DNA of 64,000 nucleotides from Denitromonas sp. (GCF_034676725.1 NZ_JAUCBR010000004.1:3872001-3936000), one strand, 5' to 3'; shown: positions 1-9,423, counted from the first letter of the stretch. A program made the numbers and translations. The notes: generated from the sequence alone by a model not told the origin.

Positions 1-55
1 TTCGTGGAAGAAGCGGCGCGGGGCGCGGACGCGACGCTGAGCCGGACGCCGCGAA

Positions 56-2938
56 TCAGTTGTCGATATCGCCCAGCGTGAAGTAGAAGCGCGCGCCTTT
101 GTCCACCTCGCCCTCGGCCCAGACGCGGCCGCCATGGCGCTGGATGATGCGCGACACGGTGGCCAGGCCGATGCCGGTGCCTTCGAAGTCGCGGTCGGTA
201 TGCAGGCGCTGGAAGGGGCCGAACAGCTTGTCGGCGTAGCGCATGTCGAAGCCGGCGCCGTTGTCTTCCACGCAGAACACGGTTTCATCCTTGGCCTGGA
301 CACGGCTCAGGCGAATCTGCGGGTCAGCGCGCTTGGCGGTGAATTTCCATGCATTGCCGAGCAGGTTTTCGACGGCGATCTGCAGCAGCTTGGCATCGGC
401 AACGACGCGCAGGTTGGGGTCGATGCGGGTGCTGACCTGGCGCTGAGGCTGGCTTTGCGCCAGCGCGGCCAGCACGGTATTGGCCATGTCGCTCAGGTCG
501 ATACGCGTGCGGTTCAGCGGGCGGCGTGAGACGCGGGACAGCTCGAGCAGGTCGTCGATGAGGTCGCTCATGCGCGAGACGGCCGCCAGCATGCGCTCGA
601 ACAAGACGTGGGCTTCCTGGGTGAAGGCCTCGCGGTAGTCGTCGCGGATGATGCGGGCGTAGCCGTCGATGGCGCGCAGCGGCGAGCGCAGGTCGTGCGA
701 GACCGAGTAGCTGAAGGTTTCCAGCTCCTTGACTGCGGCGGCCAGCTGCGCGGTGCGGTCGGCCACGCGGCTTTCAAGCTCGCGGTTGAGGTTGCGCATC
801 TGTTGCTCGGCGTTTTTGCGCTCTGAGATGTCGGTGGCGATGCACAGCAGCTGGTCGATGTCGTGAAGTGTGACCCGCCGCGCCAGGAAGCTCACCGGCA
901 GGTGCCGCCCGTCGCGCGATTCGATCTGGGTTTCAGCCCAGGCCGCGCCCTCGTCGTAGGCGCGCTCGAGGCGCTGCTGAATGAGCGGGCGATCTTCTGG
1001 AATGATCAGGTCGGTGACCGTCAGTGCGCCGAGGTCGTCGATGGTGTAGCCGGTCAGCCGGCCGAAGTAGGGGTTGAGCAGCGTCAGCGCGCCGTCGCGA
1101 CGCGCCACGCACAGGCCGACCGGCAGGCTGTCGACCAGAGTGCGCGAGAACGCCAGCTCGTTGGTCAGCTGCATCTCGGCACGTTTGCGTGCGGTGATGT
1201 CGCCCATGGAGCCGACCATGCGGTAGGCGTTGCCGGTGTCGTCGCGCTGGGCGATGCCGCGCGAGCGGAACCAGCGATAGCTGCCGTCATGCGTGGCCAT
1301 GCGGAACTCCAGCTCGAAATGCTGGGTCTCGCCCTTGAGGTGCGCCACCATGCGCAGGTAATACACATCGCGGTCGTCGGGGTGCATCCGCGCCAGCCAC
1401 GCGTCGCTGGTGGTGCGCAGCGACTCGGCCGCTTCGCCGAGCAAGGCCATCAAGCGCGAGGACAGGAACAGCTCCATGGTCAGCGGGTTCCAGTCCCACA
1501 GGCCTTCGTTGGTGCCGCGCATGGCCAGCGCGTAGCGGGTTTCGCTCTCGCGCAGCTTGCGTTCGGCATCGTATTTGGCGGTGTAGTCCTCGACGATGCC
1601 GACGCCGCCCACGACCTTGCCATGTGTGTCGAACACCGGCGCGGTGCGGATGGAGAAGCGAATGTCGCGGTTCGAGCTGGCGTCGTGGTAGGGGCCCTCG
1701 TAGCGCCCCTGATGCCCTTCGAGCGCGGCGCGCACCGCGGGTAGCACGGCGGCGTCGGCGAGGCTGCGCAGATCGAGCCCGACCAGTTGCTCCGCGCGGC
1801 GCTCGAGAATGTCGGAAAAGCGGCTGTTGACGAAGGTGATGCGATGCTCGCGGTCGAAATGGAAGATGCCGACCGGAGAGCTCTCGACGAGCGTGCGGTA
1901 GCGCGCCTCGCTCTCGTTGAGCCGGCGCAGCGACTCGCTGCTGGCGCGTGCGTCGCGCAGGACGATGACGGCACCGACCGGGGTCGGGTCGCCGCTCATC
2001 TGGATCGGCGCGGTGCTGTCGAGCACCGGAATGAGCTGCCCGGCGCGGGTGCTCAGCATCATCGATTCGGGGCTGCGCATGGCCGTACCGGTCTTGAGTA
2101 CGGTGTCGACCGGCAGCGCGGCGGGGCGGTTGTCGATGGTCGGGGCAAAACGAAGGACGCGGTCGAGCGGGTGCCCCAGCGCCTCGTCTTCCTGCCAACC
2201 GGTCAGGGCGACCGCGCCGGGGTTGAACAGCGTGATCCGTCCGCTGGCATCGGTGGCCATGACCGCATCGTCGATCGCGCGCAAGGTGACGCGCGCGCGT
2301 TGTTCCGCCGTCTTGGTGGCGGTGATTTCGATGGCCGCGCCCGTGGTGTGGCAGACACGGCCGGTGGCGTCGCGCACCAGGCGAACCGAGTCACGCAGCC
2401 AGCGTGTCTGCCCCTGGGTGTCGCGCAGCCGGTATTCGAGTTCGACGTCGCAGGGGCCATCGGGGGTTTTGGCGAGCGCCTCGCGGATGCGGTGGCGGAT
2501 CTGTTCGGCATCGCTGGGCGGTATGCGTGACCGGATGTGCGCCGAGCCACCGTCCCTGAGCAGCGCCGTATCGGGCACGCCGATGAGGGTTTCGACGTTC
2601 GGCGAAATGTAGTCGTAGGCGCGTCGGCGCAGGTCGAGCCGGTACAGGATGTGGCCACGGCAGGCCAGGGCCTCTTCCACGTCGCGGGCGAGGACATCGG
2701 GATCGGGCCGACCCGCCGGTGGTGTCGCCGCCGATTGCCGGCGCACCGCGAAGACCGCCCAGACCGAGGCGATGGCGGGCAGCGCTGCCGCCGCAACGGC
2801 TGAGGGCACCAGCCATTGCGCGAGCAGCCACAGGAACCAGGCCAGGCACAACACGATCAACGGGGTGCGGGGGAGGGACGTCTTCAATGCCTCGATACCA
2901 GGGTGCGGATGAGAAATGGCCCAGTGTAGCTGCTGCAC
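56..2938 (-). CDS. Membrane sensor histidine kinase with five PAS domains
   Basis: A 960-residue hybrid of sensory repeats and a kinase core. Two hydrophobic segments (about residues 25-43 and 46-66) form an N-terminal membrane hairpin. About five PAS/PAC modules follow, roughly 88-210, 215-335, 345-465, 470-595 and 600-715. A short coiled coil leads to the HisKA domain with phosphorylatable H748 (SVSHDL). The HATPase_c domain has an N box (NLLGNAWKF, near 858), G1 (DNGAGFD, near 892) and G2 (GTGIGL, near 920), so it should be catalytically competent. It resembles phytochrome-like/PAS kinases that phosphorylate a separate response regulator; no receiver domain or regulator gene lies beside it here. 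The start used is GTG; a TTG at codon 18 is an alternative and neither has a strong ribosome site. The signal is unknown. Confidence 0.9.
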   Translation of the reverse strand: MQQLHWAISHPHPGIEALKTSLPRTPLIVLCLAWFLWLLAQWLVPSAVAAAALPAIASVWAVFAVRRQSAATPPAGRPDPDVLARDVEEALACRGHILYRLDLRRRAYDYISPNVETLIGVPDTALLRDGGSAHIRSRIPPSDAEQIRHRIREALAKTPDGPCDVELEYRLRDTQGQTRWLRDSVRLVRDATGRVCHTTGAAIEITATKTAEQRARVTLRAIDDAVMATDASGRITLFNPGAVALTGWQEDEALGHPLDRVLRFAPTIDNRPAALPVDTVLKTGTAMRSPESMMLSTRAGQLIPVLDSTAPIQMSGDPTPVGAVIVLRDARASSESLRRLNESEARYRTLVESSPVGIFHFDREHRITFVNSRFSDILERRAEQLVGLDLRSLADAAVLPAVRAALEGHQGRYEGPYHDASSNRDIRFSIRTAPVFDTHGKVVGGVGIVEDYTAKYDAERKLRESETRYALAMRGTNEGLWDWNPLTMELFLSSRLMALLGEAAESLRTTSDAWLARMHPDDRDVYYLRMVAHLKGETQHFELEFRMATHDGSYRWFRSRGIAQRDDTGNAYRMVGSMGDITARKRAEMQLTNELAFSRTLVDSLPVGLCVARRDGALTLLNPYFGRLTGYTIDDLGALTVTDLIIPEDRPLIQQRLERAYDEGAAWAETQIESRDGRHLPVSFLARRVTLHDIDQLLCIATDISERKNAEQQMRNLNRELESRVADRTAQLAAAVKELETFSYSVSHDLRSPLRAIDGYARIIRDDYREAFTQEAHVLFERMLAAVSRMSDLIDDLLELSRVSRRPLNRTRIDLSDMANTVLAALAQSQPQRQVSTRIDPNLRVVADAKLLQIAVENLLGNAWKFTAKRADPQIRLSRVQAKDETVFCVEDNGAGFDMRYADKLFGPFQRLHTDRDFEGTGIGLATVSRIIQRHGGRVWAEGEVDKGARFYFTLGDIDN

Positions 2939-2999
2939 GCCCGCTTGCGCCGGCGTGGCTATGGGTAAAATGACGAATTATCCGGAGTGAACTTGAGCA

Positions 3000-3485
3000 A
3001 TGCACGACGAAGCGTTCATGAGCATGGCACTCGACCTGGCCCGCCAGGCGGCCGACGCCGGCGAGGTGCCGGTGGGCGCGGTGGTCGTCTGCCAGGGCGA
3101 AGTGGTGGGGCGCGGTTTCAACCAGCCGATCGGCCGGCATGACCCGACGGCGCACGCCGAGGTGGTGGCGCTGCGCGATGCGGCATCGCGCCTGGGCAAC
3201 TACCGGCTGCCCGGATGCGAGCTGTTCGTGACGCTGGAGCCGTGCATGATGTGCGCCGGTGCCATGATGCATGCCCGCATCGAACGCATCGTCTTCGGTG
3301 CGCGCGACCCGAAAACCGGGGTGGCCGGCAGCGTGCTCAACCTGTTCGACGAGGCGCGGCTCAATCACCATGCGCGCATCGAGGGCGGCGTGCTGGCCGA
3401 CGCCTGCGGCCGGATGCTGTCGGACTTCTTCGCCATGCGCCGCGCCATGGCACGGCAAAAGGGTAAAGATGAAGCTGCGTATTGA
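3000..3485 (+). CDS. tadA: tRNA-specific adenosine deaminase TadA
   Basis: Cytoplasmic zinc enzyme that deaminates A34 to inosine in the anticodon of tRNA-Arg(ACG), allowing it to read CGU, CGC and CGA. The 161-residue length fits the family. The zinc site is visible as H52-A-E54 (HAE; Glu54 is the proton shuttle) and P81-C82-M-M-C85 (PCxxC). It is the first gene of a rightward run: its last 17 bases overlap the start of the L,D-transpeptidase-fold gene, implying coupled translation. It is divergent from the sensor kinase, with about 60 bp between them. Confidence 0.95.
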   Translation: MHDEAFMSMALDLARQAADAGEVPVGAVVVCQGEVVGRGFNQPIGRHDPTAHAEVVALRDAASRLGNYRLPGCELFVTLEPCMMCAGAMMHARIERIVFGARDPKTGVAGSVLNLFDEARLNHHARIEGGVLADACGRMLSDFFAMRRAMARQKGKDEAAY

Positions 3486-3945
3486 CCTCGCCTCACAGAC
3501 CCTGGATCTGCTCGACGCCGAGGGCACCTGCCTGCGCCGTTACCCGGTATCCACCGCGCTCAACGGCCCGGGCGAGTGCAGGGATTCGGGCTGCACGCCA
3601 CGCGGCCGGCACCGCATCCGGGCCCGCATCGGCGGCGGCCAGCCGAGCCATGCGGTGTTTGTCGGGCGCCGACCGACGGGCGAGATCTGGTCTGAAGCGC
3701 TGGCGGCCGCACATCCGGCGCGCGACTGGATCCTGAGCCGCATCCTGTGGTTGTCCGGGCTCGAACCCGGCCGCAACCGCCTCGGCGGTGTCGACAGCAT
3801 GCAGCGCTATATCTACATCCACGGCACGCCCGACACCGAACCGATGGGCACGCCGCGCTCCCACGGTTGCATCCGGATGCGCAACCGCGATGTGATCGAA
3901 CTGTTTGAGCTGGTCGATACCGCGACCGACGTGGAGATTCAATGA
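3469..3945 (+). CDS. L,D-transpeptidase (YkuD) family protein
   Basis: A 158-residue YkuD-fold protein. The catalytic signature is complete: H118 in IHGT, then S131-H132-G133-C134-I-R136, Cys134 being the nucleophile that would attack a tetrapeptide stem in peptidoglycan cross-linking. The ATG at 3469 is chosen over upstream in-frame starts because the conserved beta strand (LRIDLASQTLDLL) begins immediately after it and upstream codons lie inside tadA. From this start there is no signal peptide or membrane anchor, which is odd for an enzyme that should act in the periplasm. It may be exported in an unrecognised way or act on cytoplasmic cell-wall precursors. Its stop overlaps the GNAT gene start (ATGA). 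Confidence 0.85.
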   Translation: MKLRIDLASQTLDLLDAEGTCLRRYPVSTALNGPGECRDSGCTPRGRHRIRARIGGGQPSHAVFVGRRPTGEIWSEALAAAHPARDWILSRILWLSGLEPGRNRLGGVDSMQRYIYIHGTPDTEPMGTPRSHGCIRMRNRDVIELFELVDTATDVEIQ

Positions 3946-4367
3946 GCCTGGAAATTCTCGACTGGTCCGTCGCCCAGGCGCGGGTCATGCCGTTGCGCGA
4001 AGCGGTGTTCGTGCGCGAGCAGGGCGTGCCGGCGGCGATCGAACGTGACGCCTTTGACCCGCTGTCACGCCATGCGGCCTTGTATGGCGTCGATGGCGAG
4101 GTCGTTGCCACGGGCCGCCTGCTGCCGGACGGACACATCGGCCGCATGGCCGTCGCCGCCGCGCACCGCGGTGCCGGGCTGGGTGGCCAGGTGCTGCTCG
4201 CGCTGATGGCGGAGGCGGTTCGGCTGGGCATGGCGGAGGTCTGCCTGAATGCACAGACCCATGCCTGCGCCTTTTACCGGCGCCACGGTTTTGTCGAAGA
4301 TGGCGAGGTGTTCATGGAAGCCGGTCTTCCGCACATCAGCATGCGGCGCTCGCTGGCCGGTGCCTGA
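3942..4367 (+). CDS. GNAT family N-acetyltransferase
   Basis: A 141-residue single-domain acetyltransferase of the ElaA-like GNAT group. The acetyl-CoA pyrophosphate-binding loop is visible as R76-G-A-G-L-G81 after the strand GRMAVAAAH, and the C-terminal FYRRHGF motif is typical of the fold. The substrate cannot be told from sequence. It is translationally coupled to the L,D-transpeptidase-fold gene by a 4-base ATGA overlap and closes the tadA transcription unit. About 160 bp with no recognisable feature separate it from the convergent NRDE gene. Confidence 0.85.
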   Translation: MSLEILDWSVAQARVMPLREAVFVREQGVPAAIERDAFDPLSRHAALYGVDGEVVATGRLLPDGHIGRMAVAAAHRGAGLGGQVLLALMAEAVRLGMAEVCLNAQTHACAFYRRHGFVEDGEVFMEAGLPHISMRRSLAGA

Positions 4368-4529
4368 TCGCCCAGCGCGTGTGATGCCATCGACTGTGCG
4401 GGCCGATGGCGGCCTTGCCCACGCGCTCAGCCCTCGCCGGTCCCTTTGAGCTGTCGCATCGTTCGCACGCCCAGTTGCCAACTGCGGCCTTGCACCCGGC
4501 CCCGCCCGTAACGACTTCGTGAGGTGTTT

Positions 4530-5291
4530 TCAGGCGATGGCGAAGCGGATGTCGGTGCGGCCGTCCGGCTGGCCGTCCTGCTGCCAGCGCGCCTCGACGA
4601 ACTGCATCTGCCCGCTGGCCGAGCGCAGCACCACGGTCGTACAGCGCGTGCCATAGCCGGGTGCGCGAATGAAGCAGCTGGATAACATGCGTTCCCAGGC
4701 CAGCGGCACGCCGGTCGCCGGCAGATCGGCATCGGCGGCGGGGCGGTCGCTGCGCAGGATATCGATCAGCCGGTCGATGTCGGGGGCGCCGTCAAGCGCA
4801 TTGCCGAGGCCCCGGCGGGCGGCGACGGCCTTTGGCCAGGGGGTGTCGAGCAATTGATTGGAGAGGGTGTGGATGCCCGGCGCCAGCTGCTGGCGGCGCC
4901 CGGTCACGCTTTCGATCGCCACCAGCGACTCGCCGTCGCAGATCAGCAGGTTGAAGGGGTTGTAGGCGCTGCGTTCGGCGAGGATCTGCTCGCCCAGCGT
5001 CATCGCCGGTGCGGCCGCGGTGACGCAGCGGACCACCAGGTCGCCGCGGCTGCGGGCATCGTCGCGGAGCCGGGCCGGATCGCGGTAGTTGGTCAGCGCA
5101 GCAAAGCGGCCGTCGCGGCCCACGCCCAGCCAGGTGCCGCCGCCACGCAGATCGCGGCCGGCGAGCAAGGCAGGCGTGTCGGGCCACCAGTCGGCCGGCG
5201 CTGCGGGGCGGTCGAAGAATTCGTCGCGGTTGGCCACTACCACCAGCGGGTAGTCGGGGTGGTGGTGCCAGGCCAGCGCGATCAGACACAT
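4530..5291 (-). CDS. NRDE (TANGO2-like) family protein
   Basis: A 253-residue protein of the NRDE family, named for the conserved Asn-Arg-Asp-Glu motif seen here near residue 23 (VVANRDEFFDRP). The N-terminal MCLIAL, with Cys2 next to the start Met, recalls Ntn-type hydrolases, and the start at 5291 is chosen so that Cys is residue 2, as in relatives; an upstream Met in frame would add a 13-residue basic extension. The eukaryotic relative TANGO2 is linked to heme and lipid homeostasis; the bacterial role is not settled. It is last in the leftward ygfZ operon and overlaps the DUF4936 gene end by 10 bases. Confidence 0.85.
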   Translation of the reverse strand: MCLIALAWHHHPDYPLVVVANRDEFFDRPAAPADWWPDTPALLAGRDLRGGGTWLGVGRDGRFAALTNYRDPARLRDDARSRGDLVVRCVTAAAPAMTLGEQILAERSAYNPFNLLICDGESLVAIESVTGRRQQLAPGIHTLSNQLLDTPWPKAVAARRGLGNALDGAPDIDRLIDILRSDRPAADADLPATGVPLAWERMLSSCFIRAPGYGTRCTTVVLRSASGQMQFVEARWQQDGQPDGRTDIRFAIA

Positions 5292-5560
5292 GGCACGAAG
5301 CGCTCGGTGTGGCGGTCGCCGTCGATGCACGCGCGCAGGCCGGCGGCCTGCAGCGCGGCGTCGAGCGCTGCGCTGAACGGGGCGACATCATCGATCGACG
5401 GGTAGATTTCCATCCAGGTCAGCGCATCGTCGGCGCGATGCTGCAAGCGGCCGGCGATGCCGGTGGCGCGCTCGACCGCCGCCAGCATGTGCCGCGCGGC
5501 GTCGCGGGCCTCGCCCTGCCGCGCTGCCACGACCCGATAGTACACATACAGGTCGGTCAT
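5282..5560 (-). CDS. DUF4936 family protein
   Basis: A 92-residue cytoplasmic protein with the pattern of the DUF4936 family, common in betaproteobacteria: an initial YVYYRV strand, a helix over residues 15-35, the segment TWMEIYPSI near residue 49, and a Cys close to the C-terminus. The alpha-beta alternation resembles small ferredoxin-like dimeric folds. No catalytic motif is evident. It sits between ygfZ and the NRDE gene with 4-base and 10-base overlaps, so it is co-translated with both. A link to one-carbon or Fe-S repair biology is only inferred from ygfZ. Confidence 0.8.
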   Translation of the reverse strand: MTDLYVYYRVVAARQGEARDAARHMLAAVERATGIAGRLQHRADDALTWMEIYPSIDDVAPFSAALDAALQAAGLRACIDGDRHTERFVPCV

Positions 5561-6603
5561 GCCTCGCGGGGCGCGACCTCGAGCGCATACGGCAAGGTGG
5601 CGACGCGCAGCTTCGGGCCGTCGGTGGCGCGCAGGTGGATCTCGCCCGCGTCGGCCGCCTGCATCTGCAGCACCGCGAGGGCCTCGAAGCCGCCGTTGGG
5701 CGAGGGCACCACGGTGACCAGCTTGCCCACCGACTGGTTTTCAAAGGCCGGCGCGTAGAGCTCGTCGCCGGCGGCCGGGGTGGCGCTGGCCGGTGCCGTC
5801 AGGCGATACATGCGCTTCTTGAGTTTGCCCAGGTACTGGGTGCGGGCCACGATCTCCTGGCCGGGATAGCAGCCCTTCTGGAAATTGACGCCGCCGATGA
5901 GCTCGTAATTGAGCATCTGGGCAACAAAATCGTCCTGTGTCTGCTGGGTGACCATCGGGATGCCGGCCTGCACATCGAGCCACTGCCAGGCCAGCGTCGT
6001 GGCCGGCGCGACGTCGATGGCGGCAAGCGCGCCCCACACCTCGGCGAGGCGCTCGACCGGCACGTCGATGATCGCGCGGCGGGTGTCGAGGCGAATCACC
6101 GCAAGCCCGTCGCGGGTGCTGGTGCGCAGGGGGGCGGCGGGCACCGGCAGCCGGGCGGCGCCAAGGCGCTCGGACAGCATCATGCTGCTCAGGCCGATTA
6201 GCGCCCGGGTGCTGCGGCCGTCGCTGAGCTTGACCTTGCTGCGCAGGACGTACATCGACAGCTTCTTCAGCATTGCCGGGTGCAGGTCGGCGGACAGCGC
6301 CAGCCGGTAGCCGGCCTCGCCGTGCCACAGCAGCATGCTCGCCAGCATGCGTCCCTTGGGGCTGTTGAAACTGGTCCAGTGAGCGGCGTCGCGACCGAGC
6401 TTCTTGACGTCGTTGGAGAACAGGTTGTGCAGGAACACGGTGGCGTCGTCGCCGACCGCGTCGATCAGGCCGAGGTGGGTCAGTGGCACCATGATGTCGC
6501 CGTCGCGTGCGCGCACGACGTCGGCCGACGCCTTGGCGCTGGTGATGATGTCGCCGTCGAGGTGCAGATCGGTGCTCGCGAGAAGTGAGGTCCAGTGGTC
6601 CAT
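5557..6603 (-). CDS. ygfZ: Folate-binding Fe-S cluster assembly factor YgfZ
   Basis: A 348-residue tetrahydrofolate-dependent protein related to GcvT that helps maintain certain [4Fe-4S] enzymes such as the MiaB-type radical SAM proteins. The diagnostic KGCYPGQE motif is present with Cys245, the conserved residue that marks YgfZ/IBA57 rather than true aminomethyltransferases. It heads a leftward operon with DUF4936 and NRDE genes. A TATAAT-like -10 box (minus strand, 6642-6647) lies 39-44 bases upstream of the start codon, but I see no good -35 box. It is divergent from mltG. Confidence 0.93.
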   Translation of the reverse strand: MDHWTSLLASTDLHLDGDIITSAKASADVVRARDGDIMVPLTHLGLIDAVGDDATVFLHNLFSNDVKKLGRDAAHWTSFNSPKGRMLASMLLWHGEAGYRLALSADLHPAMLKKLSMYVLRSKVKLSDGRSTRALIGLSSMMLSERLGAARLPVPAAPLRTSTRDGLAVIRLDTRRAIIDVPVERLAEVWGALAAIDVAPATTLAWQWLDVQAGIPMVTQQTQDDFVAQMLNYELIGGVNFQKGCYPGQEIVARTQYLGKLKKRMYRLTAPASATPAAGDELYAPAFENQSVGKLVTVVPSPNGGFEALAVLQMQAADAGEIHLRATDGPKLRVATLPYALEVAPREA

Positions 6604-6736
6604 GGCGGTCTGTGTGCGTTCGGTGCAGGAATGAATGGGATATTATAAGGCGCTCTGCGCGCAGGCATCGTCCCGCTGCGCTTTTCCTTTGTGCTGCGCT
6701 TGAAAAGTCGGGGCGGAGATGCCCGGACAGACGTGA

Positions 6737-7750
6737 ATGAAGAAACGCCTGATCCTGTTGGCCTTGGTGTTGCCGGTGCTGGTCATTGCCGCCGCGGCAG
6801 CCTCGCTCATCTGGTATGTGGACCGCCCGCTGACCGTCGCGGGGGAACGTGTCGAAGTGCAGATCGCCCGCGGCGCAAGCATGCGCCAGGCGGCCAATGC
6901 GGTTGCCGACGGCGGCGTGGCGGTGAGCGCCTCGACGCTGTACTGGTTTGCCCGCATCGGCGGCCATGCCAACCGGATCAAGGCTGGCACCTACGCCTTC
7001 GAGTCGGGCGTCTCGCCCAGGCAGATCGTCGAAAAGCTGGTACGCGGCGATGTGGTGCTCAAGAGCTTGGCCCTGATCGAAGGCTGGACCTTCCGCCAGG
7101 TGCGCGCGGCCATCGACGCCCATCCCGACCTGCAGCACGACAGCAAGGACATGGACGACGCCGAACTGCTGCGCCAGATCGGTGCCTCGGAAACCCACCC
7201 CGAGGGCCTGTTCTTCCCCGATACCTATCATTTCGAGCGCGGCATGTCGGACCTCGACGTGTATCGGCAGGCCTATGCGCAGATGCAGTCGCGCCTGACC
7301 GACCAGTGGGAAAAACGCGCCGCCGACCTCCCGCTCAAGTCGCCCTACGAGGCCTTGATCCTCGCTTCCATCGTCGAGAAGGAAACCGGGCAGGGCGCTG
7401 ACCGCCCGCTGATCGCCTCGGTGTTCATCAACCGTTTGCGCGTTGGCATGCTGCTGCAGACCGACCCGACCGTGATCTACGGCGTCGGGCCGACCTTTGA
7501 CGGCAACCTGCGTCGCCGCGACCTCGAGCGCGATACGCCCTACAACACCTACACCCGACCGGGCCTGCCGCCCACGCCGATCGCCATGCCCGGCCATGCC
7601 GCCATCGAGGCTGCGCTCAATCCGGCCGCCTCCGACTTCTACTATTTCGTCGCCCGTGGCGACGGCAGCTCCGAGTTTTCCAAGAACCTCTCCGAGCACA
7701 ACCGGGCCGTTCGCCTGTACCAGCTCTCGCAAAGAGGAAAAGGTTCATGA
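6737..7750 (+). CDS. mltG: Endolytic murein transglycosylase MltG
   Basis: A 337-residue inner-membrane lytic transglycosylase of the YceG family. It cleaves nascent glycan strands inside the chain and is thought to set strand length. An N-terminal signal anchor (about residues 5-27) is followed by the LysM-like subdomain and the catalytic domain, with the motif SIVEKETG and catalytic Glu214, then TPIAMPG near residue 282. The stop overlaps the tmk start (ATGA), the usual mltG-tmk arrangement in proteobacteria, and begins the mltG-tmk-holB-pilZ-tatD operon. Confidence 0.95.
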   Translation: MKKRLILLALVLPVLVIAAAAASLIWYVDRPLTVAGERVEVQIARGASMRQAANAVADGGVAVSASTLYWFARIGGHANRIKAGTYAFESGVSPRQIVEKLVRGDVVLKSLALIEGWTFRQVRAAIDAHPDLQHDSKDMDDAELLRQIGASETHPEGLFFPDTYHFERGMSDLDVYRQAYAQMQSRLTDQWEKRAADLPLKSPYEALILASIVEKETGQGADRPLIASVFINRLRVGMLLQTDPTVIYGVGPTFDGNLRRRDLERDTPYNTYTRPGLPPTPIAMPGHAAIEAALNPAASDFYYFVARGDGSSEFSKNLSEHNRAVRLYQLSQRGKGS

Positions 7751-8379
7751 GCGCAGTCCACGCGCCCGCGCGCTTCCTGACCTTCGAAGGCATCGACGGC
7801 GCCGGCAAGAGCAGCCAGATCGCCGGCGCCTGCAGCTGGCTCGAGGCCCGTGGCCTTGCCCTGATCCAGACCCGCGAACCCGGCGGCACACCGCTGGGCG
7901 AGCAGTTGCGCACGCTCTTGCTGCATGAGGCCATGCACATCGATACCGAGGCGATGCTGATGTTCGCCGCCCGGCGCGAGCACCTGGCACAGCGGATTCT
8001 GCCCGCCCTGGCCGAGGGCTGCTGGGTGGTGTCCGACCGTTTCAGCGATGCCACCTATGCCTACCAGGTTGGCGGGCGCGGGCTGGCCGCAGACAAGTTT
8101 GCCCGCCTCGAAGCCTGGGTGCATCCGGGTTTCCAGCCCGACCTGACCTTCCTGTTCGACCTCGATCCGGCCATCGCCGCCGCGCGGGTCGCCGGCACCG
8201 GCTCGGCGCCGGACCGTTTCGAACGCGAGCAGCGCGACTTCTTCGAGCGGGTGCGTGCCGCCTATCTGGCGCGTGCGGCGGCCGATCCCGAACGCTTCTG
8301 CGTCATCGATGCCAGCGCCTCGCCGGGCGACATCTCGGCGCGCATCACGGCCACCCTGGCCGAGCGCTTCTTCGCATGA
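7747..8379 (+). CDS. tmk: Thymidylate kinase
   Basis: A 210-residue dTMP kinase that converts dTMP to dTDP in the cytoplasm, the last dedicated step of dTTP synthesis. The P-loop G15-I-D-G-A-G-K-S22 is near the N-terminus, and the conserved DRF motif follows in VSDRFSDATYAYQ. Length is as expected. It overlaps mltG upstream and holB downstream by 4 bases each, so translation is coupled. Confidence 0.97.
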   Translation: MSAVHAPARFLTFEGIDGAGKSSQIAGACSWLEARGLALIQTREPGGTPLGEQLRTLLLHEAMHIDTEAMLMFAARREHLAQRILPALAEGCWVVSDRFSDATYAYQVGGRGLAADKFARLEAWVHPGFQPDLTFLFDLDPAIAAARVAGTGSAPDRFEREQRDFFERVRAAYLARAAADPERFCVIDASASPGDISARITATLAERFFA

Positions 8380-9423
8380 TCCACGCCTGGCACCGCGATA
8401 TCTGGGCGCGCCTGATGGCCACCGGTACCCGGCGCGCCCACGCCATCCTGCTCGCCGGCTTGCCGGGGCAGGGCAAACGGGTGTTCGCCGAGGCCTATGC
8501 CGCGCATCTGCTGTGCGCGACGCCCGCCGCCGACGGCCTGGCTTGTGGCACCTGCAGCGGCTGCCGGCTGCGGCTGTCGGGCAACCACCCCGACCTGCGC
8601 CGCCTGGTGCCCGAAGCCGAGCAGGCCGAGGCCGCCGAAGCGACATCGAGCAGCAAGAGCAAGCCGTCGCAGCAGATCGTCATCGACCAGGTACGCCAGT
8701 TGCGCGAGCAACTCACCGTGACCGGCCACCAGTCGGGCGAACGGGTGGTCATCATCGACCCGGCCGACGCCATGAACGGCAACACCGCCAACGCACTGCT
8801 CAAGCTGCTCGAAGAGCCGCCCGAGCACACCGTGTTCGTGCTGGTGTCCTCGGCGCCCCGGCGCCTGCTGCCGACCATCCGCAGCCGTTGCCAGCAATGG
8901 GATTTTGCCCGGCCCGATGCCAGCGCCGCCCTGGCCTGGCTGAACGAGACCACCGGCGCGGCCGACGCCGGCCTGCTGGCGCTGACCGGCGGCATGCCAC
9001 TGGCCACGGCCCAGCTGGCGGCCACCGACGGCGCGGCGATGCGCAAGCGCTTTGTTGACGACCTCGGACGCATCGGTCGCAAGGACCCGCTCATGCTCGC
9101 CGGCGACTGGGAAGCCTGGCTGCGCAGCAAGGAGGCGGCCGCCGCCGATTTCGACCTGACGCGCCTGGTTCGACTGGATGCTGCGCTGGACCTGGGACCT
9201 GTGCGCCACCGTGCTCGGCGGGCAGGCGCGTTACTTCCCCGACTGCCAGGCGCAGTTCGATCGCTGTTCAGCGGGCGCCGATCGCGCCGTTATGCTCGAC
9301 TGTTACAATGCCCTGGTGCAGATCCGGCGGGTGGTCAAGCATCCGCTCAACCCCAGGCTTTTGATCGAAGACATGTTGCTGCGGTACGCCCGTGCCGTCA
9401 GCAGGCCCGGAGGCCGCTCATGA
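8376..9423 (+). CDS. holB: DNA polymerase III delta-prime subunit HolB (frame disrupted at 9169)
   Basis: Clamp-loader subunit of the replicative polymerase. Residues 1-264 read from the ATG at 8376 with a P-loop-like LLAGLPGQGK motif, a zinc-binding Cys cluster (CGTCSGC) and the helix LLKLLEEPPE typical of delta-prime. At 9169-9170 the sequence reads CTGGTTCGACTGG; removing one T restores LVDWMLRWTWDLC and joins the N-terminal part to the +1 frame ending at 9423. The C-terminal fragment (DCYNALVQIRR, HPLNPRLLIEDMLL) is a normal delta-prime C-terminus. As holB is essential, I read this as one gene carrying a one-base insertion, probably a sequence error. The corrected product is about 348 residues. 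Overlaps tmk and pilZ. Confidence 0.9.

Noticed and set aside
9160..9180. Programmed ribosomal frameshift in holB, as in dnaX
   Set aside because: No slippery heptamer, stimulatory hairpin or internal Shine-Dalgarno is seen, and holB homologues are read in a single frame.
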